Source: Cacajao melanocephalus (taxonomy: Eukaryota > Chordata > Mammalia > Primates > Pitheciidae). From it: a DNA stretch of 64,000 nt. A program made the position numbers and the translations under genes. The stretch lies in assembly GCA_963573385.1 (NCBI GenBank), contig CAUYLG010047306.1, positions 1 to 64,000 on the forward strand. The letters are read 5' to 3'. Shown here piece by piece: positions 51,545-63,645 of this stretch (positions are counted from its first letter, which is position 1; every line of letters begins with the position of its first letter). The notes under the pieces were generated by a model, which saw nothing but the letters and a program-made list of their open reading frames with translations, had not been told where the DNA came from and searched no databases.

Positions 51545-52496
51545 TAACTGCAATAGTATTATGTCTAAAAAATATACATGCCTTAATTAAAAGTACTTTA
51601 TTGCTAAAAAATGCTAACAATCACCTGAGCCTTCAGCAAGTCATCTTTTTGCTGGTAGAGAGTATTGCCTAGATTTTGATGGTTGCTGACTGATCAGGGT
51701 GGTAGTTGCTGAAGGTTAGCATGGCTTTGGCAACTTCTTAAAATTGGATAGCAATGAAGTTTGCCATATGGCTTGACTCTTCCTTTCACAAAAGATTTCT
51801 TTGTAGCATGCAATACTTTCTGCAAGCACTTTACCCACAATGGAAATTCTTTCAAAATTGAAGTCAATTATCTCAAACTCTGCCACTGCTTTATCAACTA
51901 AGTTTATGTAATATACTAAATCCTTTTTTGTCATTTCAGTAATGTTCACAGCAAATTCATCAGGAGTAGATTACATCTCAGGAAACTACTTTGCTCATCC
52001 ATAAGAGGCGACTTGTCTTCCATTTAAGTTTTATTCTAAGATTGCAGCAATTCCATCATATCTTCAGTCTCCACTTCGAATTCTAGTTCTCTTGCTACTT
52101 CCACCACATCTACAGTTACTTCCACTGAAGTCTTGAACCCCTTAAAGTCATTCATGAGAGTTGGAATCAACTTTTTTCAAAGTCCCATTAATGTGGCTAT
52201 TTTGACCTTCTTCCATGAACTATAGATGTTCTAAATGGCATCTAGGATGGTGAATCCTTTCCAGAAGGTTTTCTATTTACTTTTCCTAGATCCATCAGAG
52301 GAATCACTATCTTTGGAAGATATAGCCTTATGAAATTAATTTCTTAAATAATAACACTTGAAAGTCAAAAGTACTCCTTGACTCATGGGCTGCAGAATGG
52401 ATGTTTTGTTAGCAGGCATGAAAACAACATTAATCTCCTTGTACATCTCCATCAGAACTCTTGGGCAATTGGATGGGTTGTTAATGAGCAGTGACA

Positions 52497-52672
52497 TCTG
52501 GTATGTTATCTCTTTGTTCTCATTAGTTTCAAAGAACCTGTTGATTTTTGCCTGTATTTTATTATTTACCCGAGTCATTCAGAAGCAGGTTGTTCAATTT
52601 ATATGTATTTGTGTGATTTTGAGTTGATTTCTTAATCTTGAGTTCTAATTTGATTGTACTGTGGTCTAACGG
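52497..52672 (-). mobile_element. Internal L1 ORF2 fragment inside Tigger1
   Basis: About 175 bp, closely matching the L1 ORF2 segment at 58498-58672, interrupts Tigger1 between GAGCAGT and AATATTTTGAAAGG. No A tail is present. Short unmatched bases (GACATC on the left, about a dozen on the right) sit at the junctions. Confidence 0.9.
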
Positions 52673-53992
52673 AGATATTTAGGTAATATTTTGAAAGGAA
52701 TCTTTTTTTCTGAACAGTAGGTCCCAACAGTGGGATTAAAATATTCAGTAAACCATGCTGGAAACAGATGTGCTGTCATCCAGACTTTGTTCTTCCACTT
52801 TTAGAGCACAGACAGAGTAGATTTATCATAATTCTTAAGGGTCCTAGGATTTTCAAAATGGTAAGTGAGCATTGGCTTCAACTTAGAGTTACAAGCTTCA
52901 TTAGCCTCTAACAAGAGAATCAGCCTGTCATTTTAAGCTTTGAAACCAGGTAATGACTTCTCCTCTCCAACTACAAAAGTCTTGGATGGCCTTTTCTTCC
53001 AATAGAAGACTATTTCATCTGCCTTGAAAATCTGTTGTTCAGTGTATCCACTGTCGTCAGTTATGTTACCTAGGTCTTCTGGATAACTTACTGCAGACTC
53101 CACATCAGCACTTGCTGCTTACCTTTGCACTTTTATGTTACTGAGACAACTTCTTTCCTTAAACCTCATGAGCCAACTTCTGCTAGCTTCAAACTTTTCT
53201 TCTGAAGTATTTCTTATCTCTCTCTCAGCCTTCACAGAATTGAAAATAGGGCCTTGATCTGGATTAGGCTTTGTCTTAAGGGAGTGTTGTGGCTGGTTTG
53301 ATCTTCTATCCAGACCACTAAAATTTTCTCCATATCAGCAATAAGGCTGTTTTGCTTTCTTATCATTAGGTGTTCACAGGAGTTGCACTTTTAATTTTCT
53401 TCAAGAATTTTTCCTTTGCCTCCTCAGCTTGACTGTTTGGCAGAAGAAGCCTAGCTTTCTGCCCGTTTTGGCTTTTAGCATGTGTTCCTTATTAAGCTTG
53501 ATCATCTCTAGCTTTTAATTTTAAAAGAAGGATGTGCAACACTTCTTTTTACTTGAACACTTAGTGGCCATTGTAAGGTTATTAGCTGGCCTAAATTCAG
53601 TATTGTTTTGTCTCAGGGATTAGGGAAACCCAAGAAGAAGGAGAGAGAAGGGGGAATGGCTATGGGGTGAAGGAGACGACACAAACAGTATTTATCAATT
53701 ACGTTTGCTGTCTTACATGGGCATCGTTTGTGGTCCTCCCAAACAATTACAATAGTAACATCCAAGATCATTAATCACAGGTCACCATAACAGATACAAT
53801 AATGAAAAGGTTGGAAATACTCTGAAAATTACCAAAATGTGACGCAGAGACATGAAGTGAACACATACGATTGGAAAACTGACACTGATAGACTTGCTTA
53901 ATGCAGGGTTGCCACAAATCTTCAATTTGAAAAAAATGCAATATCTGTGAAGTGCAATAAAATGAAGCACAGTACAATAAGATGTGCCTGTA

Positions 53993-54264
53993 TAAGTATT
54001 TAGTTTGTGGCTACATTGCCAAGAAAGCAACAATTTAGAAAATAAATCATTATGAAGCGTACTGGTATCTGTAGCTTACTTTGAAATGCATGAGATGGGT
54101 AGATGTATAGATTTATGACAAATATAGCAAAAAGTTAATGGTAGAATATAGGTGGTGGATATATAAGTTTTCATTGTATAATTCCTTCAAATTCACTATA
54201 GTTTAAAAAATCTTCATAATTTTGAATGAAAGTAAAACTGTTTTCTTAAGGATGTCACTATATT
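53993..54264 (+). other. Dynein intron sequence
   Basis: Unique-looking AT-rich sequence between Tigger1 and the repeat at 54265. Confidence 0.5.
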
Positions 54265-54790
54265 GTATTGCATTAGTTTTCTACTGCTGTTATTAAAAAG
54301 TTACCAAAAACTTGGTGGCTTAAAACAACACAGCTTTATAATCTTATAGTTCAGTAGGCTAGAAGGCTAACCCACAGGTCTCTATGGGCTAAGATCAAGG
54401 TGTCAGCAAAGCTGTGTTCCTTTCTAGAGGCTCTTGGGGAAAATGTTTCTTTGCCTTTTTCAGCTTCCAGAGACCACTGGCATTCCTTGGCTCACAGCCC
54501 CTTCCTCCATTTTCAAAGTCAGCAATGTTACATCTCTCTGACTATTCTTCAGTAGTCACAGCTACCTCTGCTCACAGGTGGAAAAAGTTATCCAGTTCTA
54601 TGGATACATGTTTTTTGTGGATACATTTGACCCACCCAGATAATCCAGAATAATCTCGCTAGCTCAATTTTCTTAATTTAATTCAATTCCATCTGAAAAG
54701 TCCCTTCTGGCATTTATGGTGACATATTCACAGGTTCTGGGAATTAGAAAATAAATATCTTTGCAGAGAGCCATTATTCTGCCTACTACA
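54265..54790. mobile_element. Diverged interspersed repeat, family not named
   Basis: Text matches a repeat family common in primate genomes (TAGTTTTCTACTGCTG, AACTTGGTGGCTTAAAACAA, GATCAAGGTGTCAGCAAAG, ending CATTATTCTGCCTACTACA). I recognise the class but cannot assign a subfamily with confidence. Confidence 0.6.
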
Positions 54791-57275
54791 TGCATATTTG
54801 CTAAAGCTAATTATTATTTTTCTGGGTCTCATAAGAGAGTGGGAATATTAGGAAGTTGTGATGTCAATAAAACAAAAATTCGCAGTTCTTTTGAGAAGTG
54901 TAGTTGGGGCCAGGAAGTGGTAAAATTTCCCCTAACAGCACGTGTAGAGTAAGAGAAGAAGGTTAAGGAAAGACCCCAAAAAACATGAACATCTAAGGAA
55001 TAGGCAAAAGAAAAAGACAGAAAAAGAGTGGCCAAAAAAGAAAAAAAAAATTATGAGAGTTGTCATGAAAGGTAAAGAGGAAGAAAGGTATGTTTTTGTT
55101 TTTGTTTTTATTTTTCTCTAGAAAAACTGAGTAATCATTTTAAAAAGTGAGTAGTCATCATTTTTAAAGATTCTACAGAGATCTGTAAACTATATTATAT
55201 CCATCAATAGTAGTTTTTTGGAATGATGAAGATAGAAGCCATATTGCCAGGAGGTACCATTACCAAGTTTTTTTTCATCAACTTTATTTTAAGTTCAGAG
55301 ATACATGTGCAGGATGTGCAAGTTTGTTACATAGGTAAACGTGTAGTTTGCTGCATAGATCATCTCATCGCCTAGGCCTTAAGCCCAGCATCCATTAGCT
55401 ATTCTTCCTGATGCTCTTCCGCCCTCTGCTCCCCCAACAGGCCCCAGTGTGTATTGTTCCCACCACCCACCACCCCAAATATCTATGTGTTCTCATCGCT
55501 CAGCTCCCACTTATAAGTGAAAACATACAGTGTTTGGTTTTCTGTTCCTGGATTAGTTTGCTGAGGACAACAGCTTCCAGATCCATCCATATTCCTGCAA
55601 AGGACATGATCTCATTTTTTATGGCTGCATAGTATTCCATGGTGTATATGTACCACATTTTTTTTATCCACTCTATTATTGGTGGGCCTTTATGTTGATT
55701 CCATGTCTTTGCTATTGTGAATAGTGCTGCAGTGAACATACATGTGTGCATGTATCTGTAATAGGATGATTTATATTTTTTGTGTATGTACGCTGTAATG
55801 GGATTGCTGGATCAAATGGTATTTCTGCCTTTAGGTCTTTGAGGAATCACCACACTGTCTCCCACAATGGTTAAATTGATGTACACTCCCCGCAACAGTG
55901 TATAAATGTTCCCCTTTCTCTGCAACCTCACCAGCATCTGTTTTTTGACTTTTTAACAGTAGCCATTCTGATTAGTGTGAGATGGTCTCTCATTGTAGTT
56001 TTGACTTACATTTTTCTAATGATTAGTAATGTTGAGTATTTTTCAAATGTGTGTTGGTTGCATGTATGTCTTTTTTTGAAAAGTATCTGTTCATGTTTTT
56101 TGTCCATTTTTAATGGAGTTTTTTTCTCTTGTAAATATGTTTAAGTTTCTTGTAAATTCTAGATATTAGATTTTTGTCAAAGAGATTGCAAAGTTTTCTC
56201 CCATTCTGTAGGCTGTCTGTTCACTCTGATGATAGTTTATTTTGCTGTACAGAAGCACTTTAGTTTGATTAAATATCATTTGTCAATTTTTGATTTTGTT
56301 GCAATTGCTTTTGAAATTTTTGTCATGAAGTCTTTGCCCATGCATATATCCTGAATGGTATTGCCTAGATTTTCTTCTAGGGTTTTTACAGTTTTGGGTT
56401 TTAGATTTCAGCCTTCACTCTACCTTGAGTTCATTTTGGTTCCAGCTTCAATTTTCCACATATGGCTAGCCATTCTCCCAGCACCATTTATTAAATAGAA
56501 AATCCTTTCCCCATTGCTTGTTTTGGTCAGGTTTGTGGAAGACCAAATGGCTGTAGGTGTGAGGTTCTATTTCTGGGTTCTTTATTCTGTTCCATTGGTC
56601 TATGTATCTGTTTCTGTACCAGTACCATGCTGTTTTGGTCACTGTAGCCTTGTAGTATAGTTTGAAGTCAGGTAGTATGATGCCTCCAGATTGGTTCTTT
56701 TTGCTTAGTATTGACTTGGCTATCTGGGCTCTTTTTTGGTTCCATATGAATTTTAAAATAGTTTTTCTAATTCAATGAAGAATGTCAGTGGTAGTTTAAT
56801 AGGAATAGAATTGAATCTATAAATTGCTGTAGGCAGTATGGCTATTTTTACAATACCGATTCTTCCTATCCATGAGCATGGACTGTTTCTTCATTTGTTT
56901 ATATCCTCACTGATTTCCTTAAGCAGTGGTTTAGTGTTCTTCTTGAAGAGGTCCTTATTAGCTGTAATTTCTAGGTATTTTATTCTTTTTGTAGCAGTCG
57001 TGAATGGGAGTTCATTTGTGATTTGGCTGTCTGCTTGCTTATTGGTGGTGTATAGGAATGCTAGCAATTTTGGCACATTGATTTTATATCCTGAGACTTT
57101 GCTGAAGTTGCTTATGAGCTTAAGAAACTTTTGGGCTGAGATGATGGGGTTTTCTAAATACAGGATTATGTCATCTGCAAACAAAGATAATTTGACTTCC
57201 TCTCTTGCTGTTTGAATACCCTTTATTTCTTCCTCTTGCCTAATTGCCCTGGCCAGAACTTCCAATACTATGTTG

Positions 57276-57573
57276 AATAGGAGTGGTGAGAGAGGACATC
57301 TTTGTTTTGTGCCAGTTTTCAAAGGGAATGCTTCCAGCTTTTGCCCTTTCAGTATGATATTGGCTGTGGGTTTGTCATATATAGCTTTTCTTATTTTGAG
57401 GAATGGTCCTCCAATGCCTAGTTTAATAGGAGTGGTGAGAGAGGACATCTTTGTTTTGTGCCAGTTTTCAAAGGGAATGCTTCTAGCTTTTGCCCTTTCA
57501 GTATGATATTGGCTGTGGGTTTGTCATATATAGCTTTTCTTATTTTGAGGAATGGTCCTCCAATGCCTAGTTT
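57276..57573. repeat. 149-bp tandem duplication inside L1
   Basis: Unit 57276-57424 is repeated at 57425-57573 with almost no differences, starting AATAGGAGTGGTGAGAGAGG. 149 is not a multiple of three, so it shifts the ORF2 frame. Confidence 0.96.
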
Positions 57574-59017
57574 ATTGAGAGTTTTTAATGTAAAGGAATG
57601 TTGAATTTTATCAAGGCTTTTTCTGTATCTATTGAGATAATCATGTGGTTTTTATCTTTAGTTCTGTTTATGTGATGAATGACATTCATCAATTTGCATA
57701 TGTTGAACCAACCTTGCATTCTGGGGATGAAGCCAACTTGTTTGTGGTGAATAAGCTTTTTGATGTGCTGCTGGATTTGGTTTGCCAGTATTTTATTGAG
57801 GATTTTAGCATCGATGTTCATCAGGGTTAATGGCTTGAAGTTTTCTTTTTTTGTTGTGTCTCTGCTAGGCTTTGGTATCAGGATGATGCTGGCCTCATAG
57901 AATGAATTAGGAAGGAGTTCTTCCTCTTCAATTTTTTGGAATAGTTTCAGTAGAAATGGTACCAGCTCCTCTTTATACCTCTGGTAGTATTCAGATGTTA
58001 ATTCATCTGGTCTTGGAATTTTTTTGGTTCGTAGGCTGTTTATTACTGCTTCAATCTCACAACTCATTATTGGTCTATTCAGGGATTTGATTTTTTCCTG
58101 GTTCAGTCTTGGAAGGGTGTATTTGTCCAGGATATGGTCTATTTCCTGTTTGTATTTCTGTGGGGTCTCATCATTTCTTACTGTGTTTATTTTATTCTTC
58201 TCTTTTTATCTTTATTAACCTAGTGAATAGTCTATCTATTAATTTTTTTCAAAGAAATGGCTGCTGGATTTGCTGATTTCCTTTAAGGGTTTCCCATGTC
58301 TCTATCTCCTTCAACTCAACTCTGATCTTTGTTATTTCTTGTCTTCTGCTAGCTTTGGGATTTGTTTGCTCTTAGTTCTCTAGTTCTTTTAGGTAAGCTG
58401 TTAGGTTGTTAATTTGAGATCTTTCTAGATTTTTGATGTGGTCATTTAGGGCTATAAATTTCCCTCTTAACACTGCTTTAGCCGTGGCCCAGAGATTCTG
58501 GTATGTTGTCTTTTTGTTCTCATTAGTTTCAAAGAACCTGTTGATTTTTGCCTTTATTTTATTATTTCCCCAAGAGTCATTCAGAAGCAGGTTGTTCAAT
58601 TTATATGTATTTGCGTGATTTTGAGTGGATTTCTTAATCTTGAATTCTAATTTGATTGTGCTGTGGTCTGAGAGACTATTATGATTTCAGTTCTTTTGCA
58701 TTTGCAGAGGAATGTGATCACTTCCTATTAGTAATCCTATTATGTGACGAATTTTAGAGTAAGTGTTGTATAGCTATGAGAAGAATATATATTCTGTTGT
58801 TTTGGGGCAAAGAGCTCTATAGATGTCTATTAGGTCCATTTGGTCAAGTTCAGGTTCTAAATATCTTTGTTAATTTTCTGTCTCAATAATCTGTCTAATA
58901 TTGTCAGAGGGGTGTTAAAGTATCCCACTATTATTGTGTGGGGGACTAAATCTCTTTGTAGATCTCTAAGAACTTGCTTTCTGAATCTGGGTACTCCTGT
59001 ATTGAGTGCATATATAT

Positions 59018-59150
59018 TTAGGGTAGTTAGCTCTTGTGGAATTGAACACTTCACCATTATGTAATGCCCTTCTTTGTCATGTATTTAGGGTAGTTAGCTC
59101 TCATTGAATTGAACCCTTCACCATTATGTACTGCCCTTCTTTGTCTTTTT
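59018..59150. repeat. 67-bp imperfect tandem duplication inside L1
   Basis: TTAGGGTAGTTAGCTCT and the following GAATTGAAC.CTTCACCATTATGTA text occur twice, offset by 67 bp, with several substitutions. Confidence 0.88.
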
Positions 59151-59267
59151 CAATCTTTGTTGGTTCAAAATCTGCTGTTAGAAACTAAGGTTGCTACTCC
59201 TGCTTTTTTTGTTTTCCATTTGCTTGGTAAATTTTCCCCTATCCCTTTATTTTGAGCCTGTTATAAT

Positions 59268-59450
59268 GAAAAAAGAATGACACACTTCAGCATATCATCC
59301 AGGAGAACTTCTCCAACCTAGCAACACAGGCCAACATTCAAATTCAGAAAATGCGGAGAACTCCAGTAAGATATTCCATGAGAAGATCAACCCCATGACA
59401 CATAATCATCAGGTTTTCCGTGGTCAAAATGAAAGACATGCTGAAGTACA
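59268..59450 (+). mobile_element. Inverted L1 ORF1 segment within the antisense L1
   Basis: This piece reads as sense L1 ORF1 (ATCATCCAGGAGAACTTCTC, GGCCAACATTCAAATTCAG, ACACATAATCATCAGG), whereas both sides are antisense L1. Ends carry a 10-bp inverted pair, ACTTCAGCAT at 59284-59293 and ATGCTGAAGT at 59438-59447. Antisense ORF1 resumes at CTAACTTGGTTCC. Confidence 0.88.
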
Positions 59451-60036
59451 TCTTCTAACTTGGTTCCATTCTTCCCATCTGTTTCAGGTACCCCAGTCAG
59501 TCATAGTTTCAGTCTCTTTCCATAATTCTCAGTGGTTTTGTTCATTATCATTCTTTTTTCATTATTCTTTTCCACCTGTCTTATTTCAGAAAGATAGTCT
59601 TCAGGATCTGAGATTCTTTCCTCCACTTGGTCTATTCTGCTACTGATATTGTGATTGCATTGTGAATTTCTTGTGTTTTTCCACTCCATTTGATCAGTTA
59701 TGTTCCATTCTAAATTGGCTATTCCAGCTATCAGCTCCTGTATTGTTTTATTATAATTCTTTGAGTTTGGTGGGTAATTCTTTGAATTGGGTTAGAACAT
59801 GCTCCTTTAACTCAGTGAAATTCGTTATTACCCACCTTTTGAAGCCTTATTTCTGTCAATTCATCTCAGCCTTAGCACAGTTCTGTTGCAATCATTTGGA
59901 GGAGGAGAGGTACACTGGCTTTTTGAGTTGTCAGTGTTTTTGCATTGATTCTTTCTCATCTTTATGGGCTTATCTACCTTTGATTTTTGAGGTTGCTGAC
60001 CTTTGAGTGATGTTTTTTGTTGATGTTGTTTTCTGT
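59451..60036 (-). mobile_element. L1 ORF1 N-terminal region, antisense
   Basis: Antisense ORF1, including the region for the coiled coil (CTTCAGGATCTGAGATTCTT, CTACTGATATTGTGATTGCA), up to the Alu insertion. Frames are degraded. Confidence 0.85.
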
Positions 60037-60346
60037 TTGTGTTTTGTTTTGTTTTGTTTTAAGACAGAGTTTTGCTCTGTCACCCAGGCTGGAGTGCAGT
60101 GGCACAATCTCGGCTTACTGCAACCTCCACCTCCCAGTTGCAAGCCATTCTCCTGCCTCAGCCTCCTGACTAGCTGAGATTACAGGCATGTGCCACTACA
60201 CCCAGCTAATTTTTATATTTTTAGTAGAGACAGAGTTTCACCATGTTGGCCAGGGTGATCTTGAACTCCTGACCTCAGGCGATCTACCCACTTCAGAGTG
60301 TAATCCCAGAGTGCTGGGATTACAGGCATGAGCCACTGCCCAGCCT
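60037..60346 (-). mobile_element. Alu element nested in L1, antisense
   Basis: (TTTTG)n tail then AAGACAGAGTTTTGCTCTGT through AGCCACTGCCCAGCC. A short local scramble near 60295-60310 repeats the AATCCCAGAGTGCTGG motif. Confidence 0.94.
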
Positions 60347-61250
60347 CTGTTTGTCTTTCTTTTAACAGTCAGGCCACTTTACCATAGGACTGCTGTGGTG
60401 GCTAGGGCCCCCTCAGTGGAAGATCTCACCCAGTCAGGAGAAAGGGAATCAGGAACCCATCCAATAAAGCAGTCTAGTTGCTTCTTGGTAGAGCAGGCAT
60501 GTTTCACTGGTGAGTGACCCTTCTTTGTAGACCACCTGTATTCTCCGCAGCCAGCCGGGTAGAATGGCTGAGTTTACAGAACCTCGGAGATGGTGCTGCC
60601 CCTCACCTGGGGATCTCCCTCCCAGGAAGAGATCTCTGTCCACAGAACCGAAGACTCCCATAGTGAAGAGGACTAGGTCAAGCCCCAGTTAAGGAAGCAG
60701 TCTGGCCATGATCTGGCAAGGCAGCTGCACTGCACTGTGGGAAGGCCCCTCCTCGTCTCCACAGCTGAGACTAGGGAACTGCGGATATGGCAGTCGCCCT
60801 TTCCCCTGGGAGTTCTCTGCTAGGGAGAGATCAGAGCTCTGTCCATGGAACCAAGGACCTGCCCAGTGAGGAGGAGTGTGTCAGGGCCCTAGTTAAAGAT
60901 GCAGTCTGGCCCCAATCTGGTAAGGCCACTGCATTGTACCATGGGGGGCCCCTCCTTGTCTGGACCGTCTGCACTCTTCACAGCAGGGAAGCTGGAACAG
61001 CTCTTTCCCCCAAACCACATAGATGGCACTCTCCTCACTGGATCTCAGTCCCGTCTCTGGTGGACTTCAGCCCTCTGCCATTGGCTGACTGGAATTTCAA
61101 GCCAGTGGGTCTTAGCCTTGAGGTGCTGTGGAAGTGAAGCCTGCAGAAGGACACTGTTTGGCTCCTTGTATTCAGCCCCCTTCCTAGGGATGTGTATGGA
61201 CAGATTTTCCACGTTGGTGGGGATCCTGGGGCTGGAACATGTATTCTAGG
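60347..61250 (-). mobile_element. L1 5' UTR, antisense
   Basis: The GC-rich block in an otherwise AT-rich region is the L1 5' UTR. It contains an imperfect tandem repeat with a period of about 203 bp (for example CTCTGTCCACAGAACC at 60634 and CTCTGTCCATGGAACC at 60837). The ORFs of 116 codons here (60787-61137, 60899-61249) are by-products of the open, GC-rich UTR. L1 promoters normally start here and read leftward. Confidence 0.82.
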
Positions 61251-61570
61251 TATATTACTTCTGAGTTCAACAGAGAAAGAAGCATTAATTTCATCTTGGA
61301 GTTTTCTATTTTTACTTCCCCAGCTTATTAGTTAGTGACGCTGGTATAAGATTTAGGAAGATTTAAGAATACAAGATTTAGGAAATACAAATGGATAAGC
61401 GTCAATCAAAATTCAATCTTTAGCTCTCAAATACATACAAATGTGTAAGGTCTCTTTCACATACACACCACATAAACTTTATGAAAACATCTATTTTAAT
61501 TTCAAATAAAATTTATGCTTCAATTATATAGGTATATATATATGTATATGACATTATCTTACTTTTTCAG

Positions 61571-61824
61571 AGCCAGATCATGTTTTATAATGATTGTATT
61601 AAAAGTTTTGTGAGTTCTCATTCAAGAGAAAAATTGGAAAAAGTCCACGCTGGTCTGATATGTCATCTAGAAGAGGTTGCAGAGCTGGTAGTGCTGGATA
61701 CTAGTAACTCTCGAACAAAAGCTGTACTAGAGGCACTGCTTACTCTTTATGTTCACTGCAGAGATATAGTGATAAATTTACTGCTTAAAAATATCTTCAA
61801 TGCAGAGGATTTTGAGTGGATAAG
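61571..61824 (+). CDS. DNAH14: Dynein heavy chain exon C (linker-AAA1 junction), probably DNAH14
   Basis: The acceptor ACTTTTTCAG ends at 61570 and the donor GTAGGT starts at 61825. The exon starts in phase 0 directly after exon B's VLTV to give the family's VSQI motif. It has 84 codons and two extra bases, leaving in phase 2. The product includes the helical segment KLEKVHAGLICHLEEVAEL and the VHCRDIV motif conserved shortly before the AAA1 ATPase module (VHARDIV in most paralogues). The Walker A P-loop of AAA1 should lie in the next exons, outside the window. The three exons A-C together give an uninterrupted ~138-residue dynein segment, which argues for a functional gene and not a pseudogene. 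Confidence 0.92.
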
Positions 61825-62826
61825 GTAGGTGGATCTACATTATAACTACATACAATAACTTCTCACAAATATATGTTTAGGTAAATTGATTCTCTGCCTC
61901 AAACTTTGCCAAACTGGAATTTTAATTTTGGGGGCTTTACCAAAATTCTAAGCAAAATGTACCAATTTGAGTACATTAGTCCCCCTTTATCTGCAGTTTT
62001 GCTTTCCAGTTTCAGTTACTGCAGTCAATGGTGGCCTGAAAATAAGTGAGTATATTACAATAAGATATTCAGAGAGACAGATCACATTCACATAACATGT
62101 ATTAGAGTATATTGTTCTAGTGTTCTATTTCATTATGTCGTTGTTCATCTCTTTGCTTCATTTATAAACTAAGCTTTATTAAAGATATGTATGTATAGGA
62201 AAAGGTATAGTATGGTATATAGAGGGTCTGGAATTATATGTGGTTTAAACTATAGGCATCCTCTGGGGGACCCCCGAAATGTATCCCATGCAGATAAGGG
62301 AAGATTACTGCATTCCACTACTGTTTTTCCTTCTTTCACTTTTCTATTGTCCCTTCACCTCATTTTTACTTCTTTCTGATTTATCTTTCTGACCTGATGA
62401 GGCTCTTGATAGTTGCATTCTCCCTTTTCCATTTAGCCAGAGGGCAGTAGCTTTCCGTGGGCAGTCAGAACTCTACCTCAAGCCTCTTTCTTTCCCCTGT
62501 GCTGTTAATTCTGGACAGACTCAGGGGAAATGAACTGAAGGACATTTCTAGCCAGCTCCCTAGCTCAAAACTGCCTTCCTCCTATCTGGAGTCATTAGTA
62601 AAATACGAAAGTATAGAAAAATAGAGGCGCTCCCTTTGATGAGAAGAGATTGAGCATAAAGCTCCAAAAATAAATGTGCAGTTAACGTAAATTCTGCAGT
62701 TAGCATAAATTTTCTTATTTTAGGTATGTATGACAGTTTTCTGTGAAGGAAGGAGACAAAGTCTTACCTATATAACTGAGGCCACTGTTGACTATATTTT
62801 ATCTGAATATTTTATATTTGATATAT
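61825..62826 (+). other. Dynein intron sequence
   Basis: Contains a MITE at 61974-62310. No exon seen after exon C within the window. Confidence 0.6.
61974..62310. mobile_element. Tigger-type MITE, same family as 32889-33197
   Basis: Starts CATTAGTCCCCCTTTATCTG after TA, shares AGGCATCCTCTGGGGGACCC-type text with the first copy, and ends GATTACTG. Same orientation as the 32.9-kb copy. Confidence 0.8.
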
Positions 62827-63645
62827 AGACACTTCTCAAAAGAAGACATTTATACAGCCAACAAACATTTGAAAAAAAGCTCATCATCACCGATCATTAG
62901 AGAAATGCAAATCAAAACCACATTGAGATACCATCTCATGCCAGTTAGAATGGCAATTATTAAAAAGTTCAGGAAACAACAGATGCTAGAGAGGATGTGG
63001 AGAAATAGGAACGCTTTTACCCTGTTGGTGGGAGTGTAAATTAGTTCAATCATTGTGGAAGACAGTGTGGTGATTACTCACGGATCTAGAACTAGAAATA
63101 CCATATGACCCAGCAATCCCATTACTGGGTATATAGCCAAAGGCTTTTAAATCATTCTATAAACACACATGTACATGTATGTTTATTGCAGCTCTGTTCA
63201 CAATAGCAAAGACTTGGAACCAACCTAAATGCCCATCAAAGGTAGACTAGAAAAAGAAAATGTGGCATGTATACACCATGGAATACTATGCAGCCATGAA
63301 AAAGGATGAGTTCATGTCCTTTGCAGGGACATGGATGAAGCTGAAAAGCATCATTATCAGCAAACTAACACAAGAACAGAAAACCAAACACTGCATATTT
63401 TCACTCATAAGTGGGAGTTGAACAGTGAAAACACATGGACATAGCAAAGGGAATATCACACACTGGACCCGTCAGGGGTTGGGGGGCTAAGGGAGGAATA
63501 GCATTAGGAGAAATACCTAATGTAGATGACGGGTTGATGGGTGCAGCAAACCACCATGCCACATGTATACTTATGTAACAAACCTGCACGTTCTGCCCAT
63601 GTACCCCAGAACTTAAAGCATAATTATTAAAAATTAAAAAGTATA
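62827..63645 (+). mobile_element. L1 3' end, sense (about 0.8 kb)
   Basis: 5'-truncated L1: starts GACACTTCTCAAAAGAAGAC and ends CCCAGAACTTAAAGCATAAT followed by an A-rich tail. Parallel to the copy at 45018-46355 but shorter. ORF2 remnant not intact. Confidence 0.95.

Larger units (their letters stand above)
55268..59267 (-). mobile_element. L1 ORF2 and 3' UTR, antisense (main part of a near full-length L1)
   Basis: Starts at the antisense 3' end (poly-T, then ATCAACTTTATTTTAAGTTC) and runs through the 3' UTR and reverse-transcriptase region to the endonuclease region. Minus-strand frames such as 56891-57448 and 57585-58067 carry reverse-transcriptase-like text ([31 protein letters not shown], containing the ADD catalytic motif). 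ORF2 is broken by stops, indels and two internal tandem duplications (57276-57573, 59018-59150). Non-functional. Confidence 0.95.

Noticed and set aside
52385..52627. 80-codon + strand ORF
   Set aside because: A composite of antisense Tigger1 and the L1 patch.
56891..58067. Long minus-strand ORFs with reverse-transcriptase motifs
   Set aside because: Real L1 ORF2 remnants, but frameshifted and interrupted, so not listed as genes.
60787..61249. 116-codon ORFs on the + strand
   Set aside because: They read across the antisense L1 5' UTR; length is due to GC-rich sequence.
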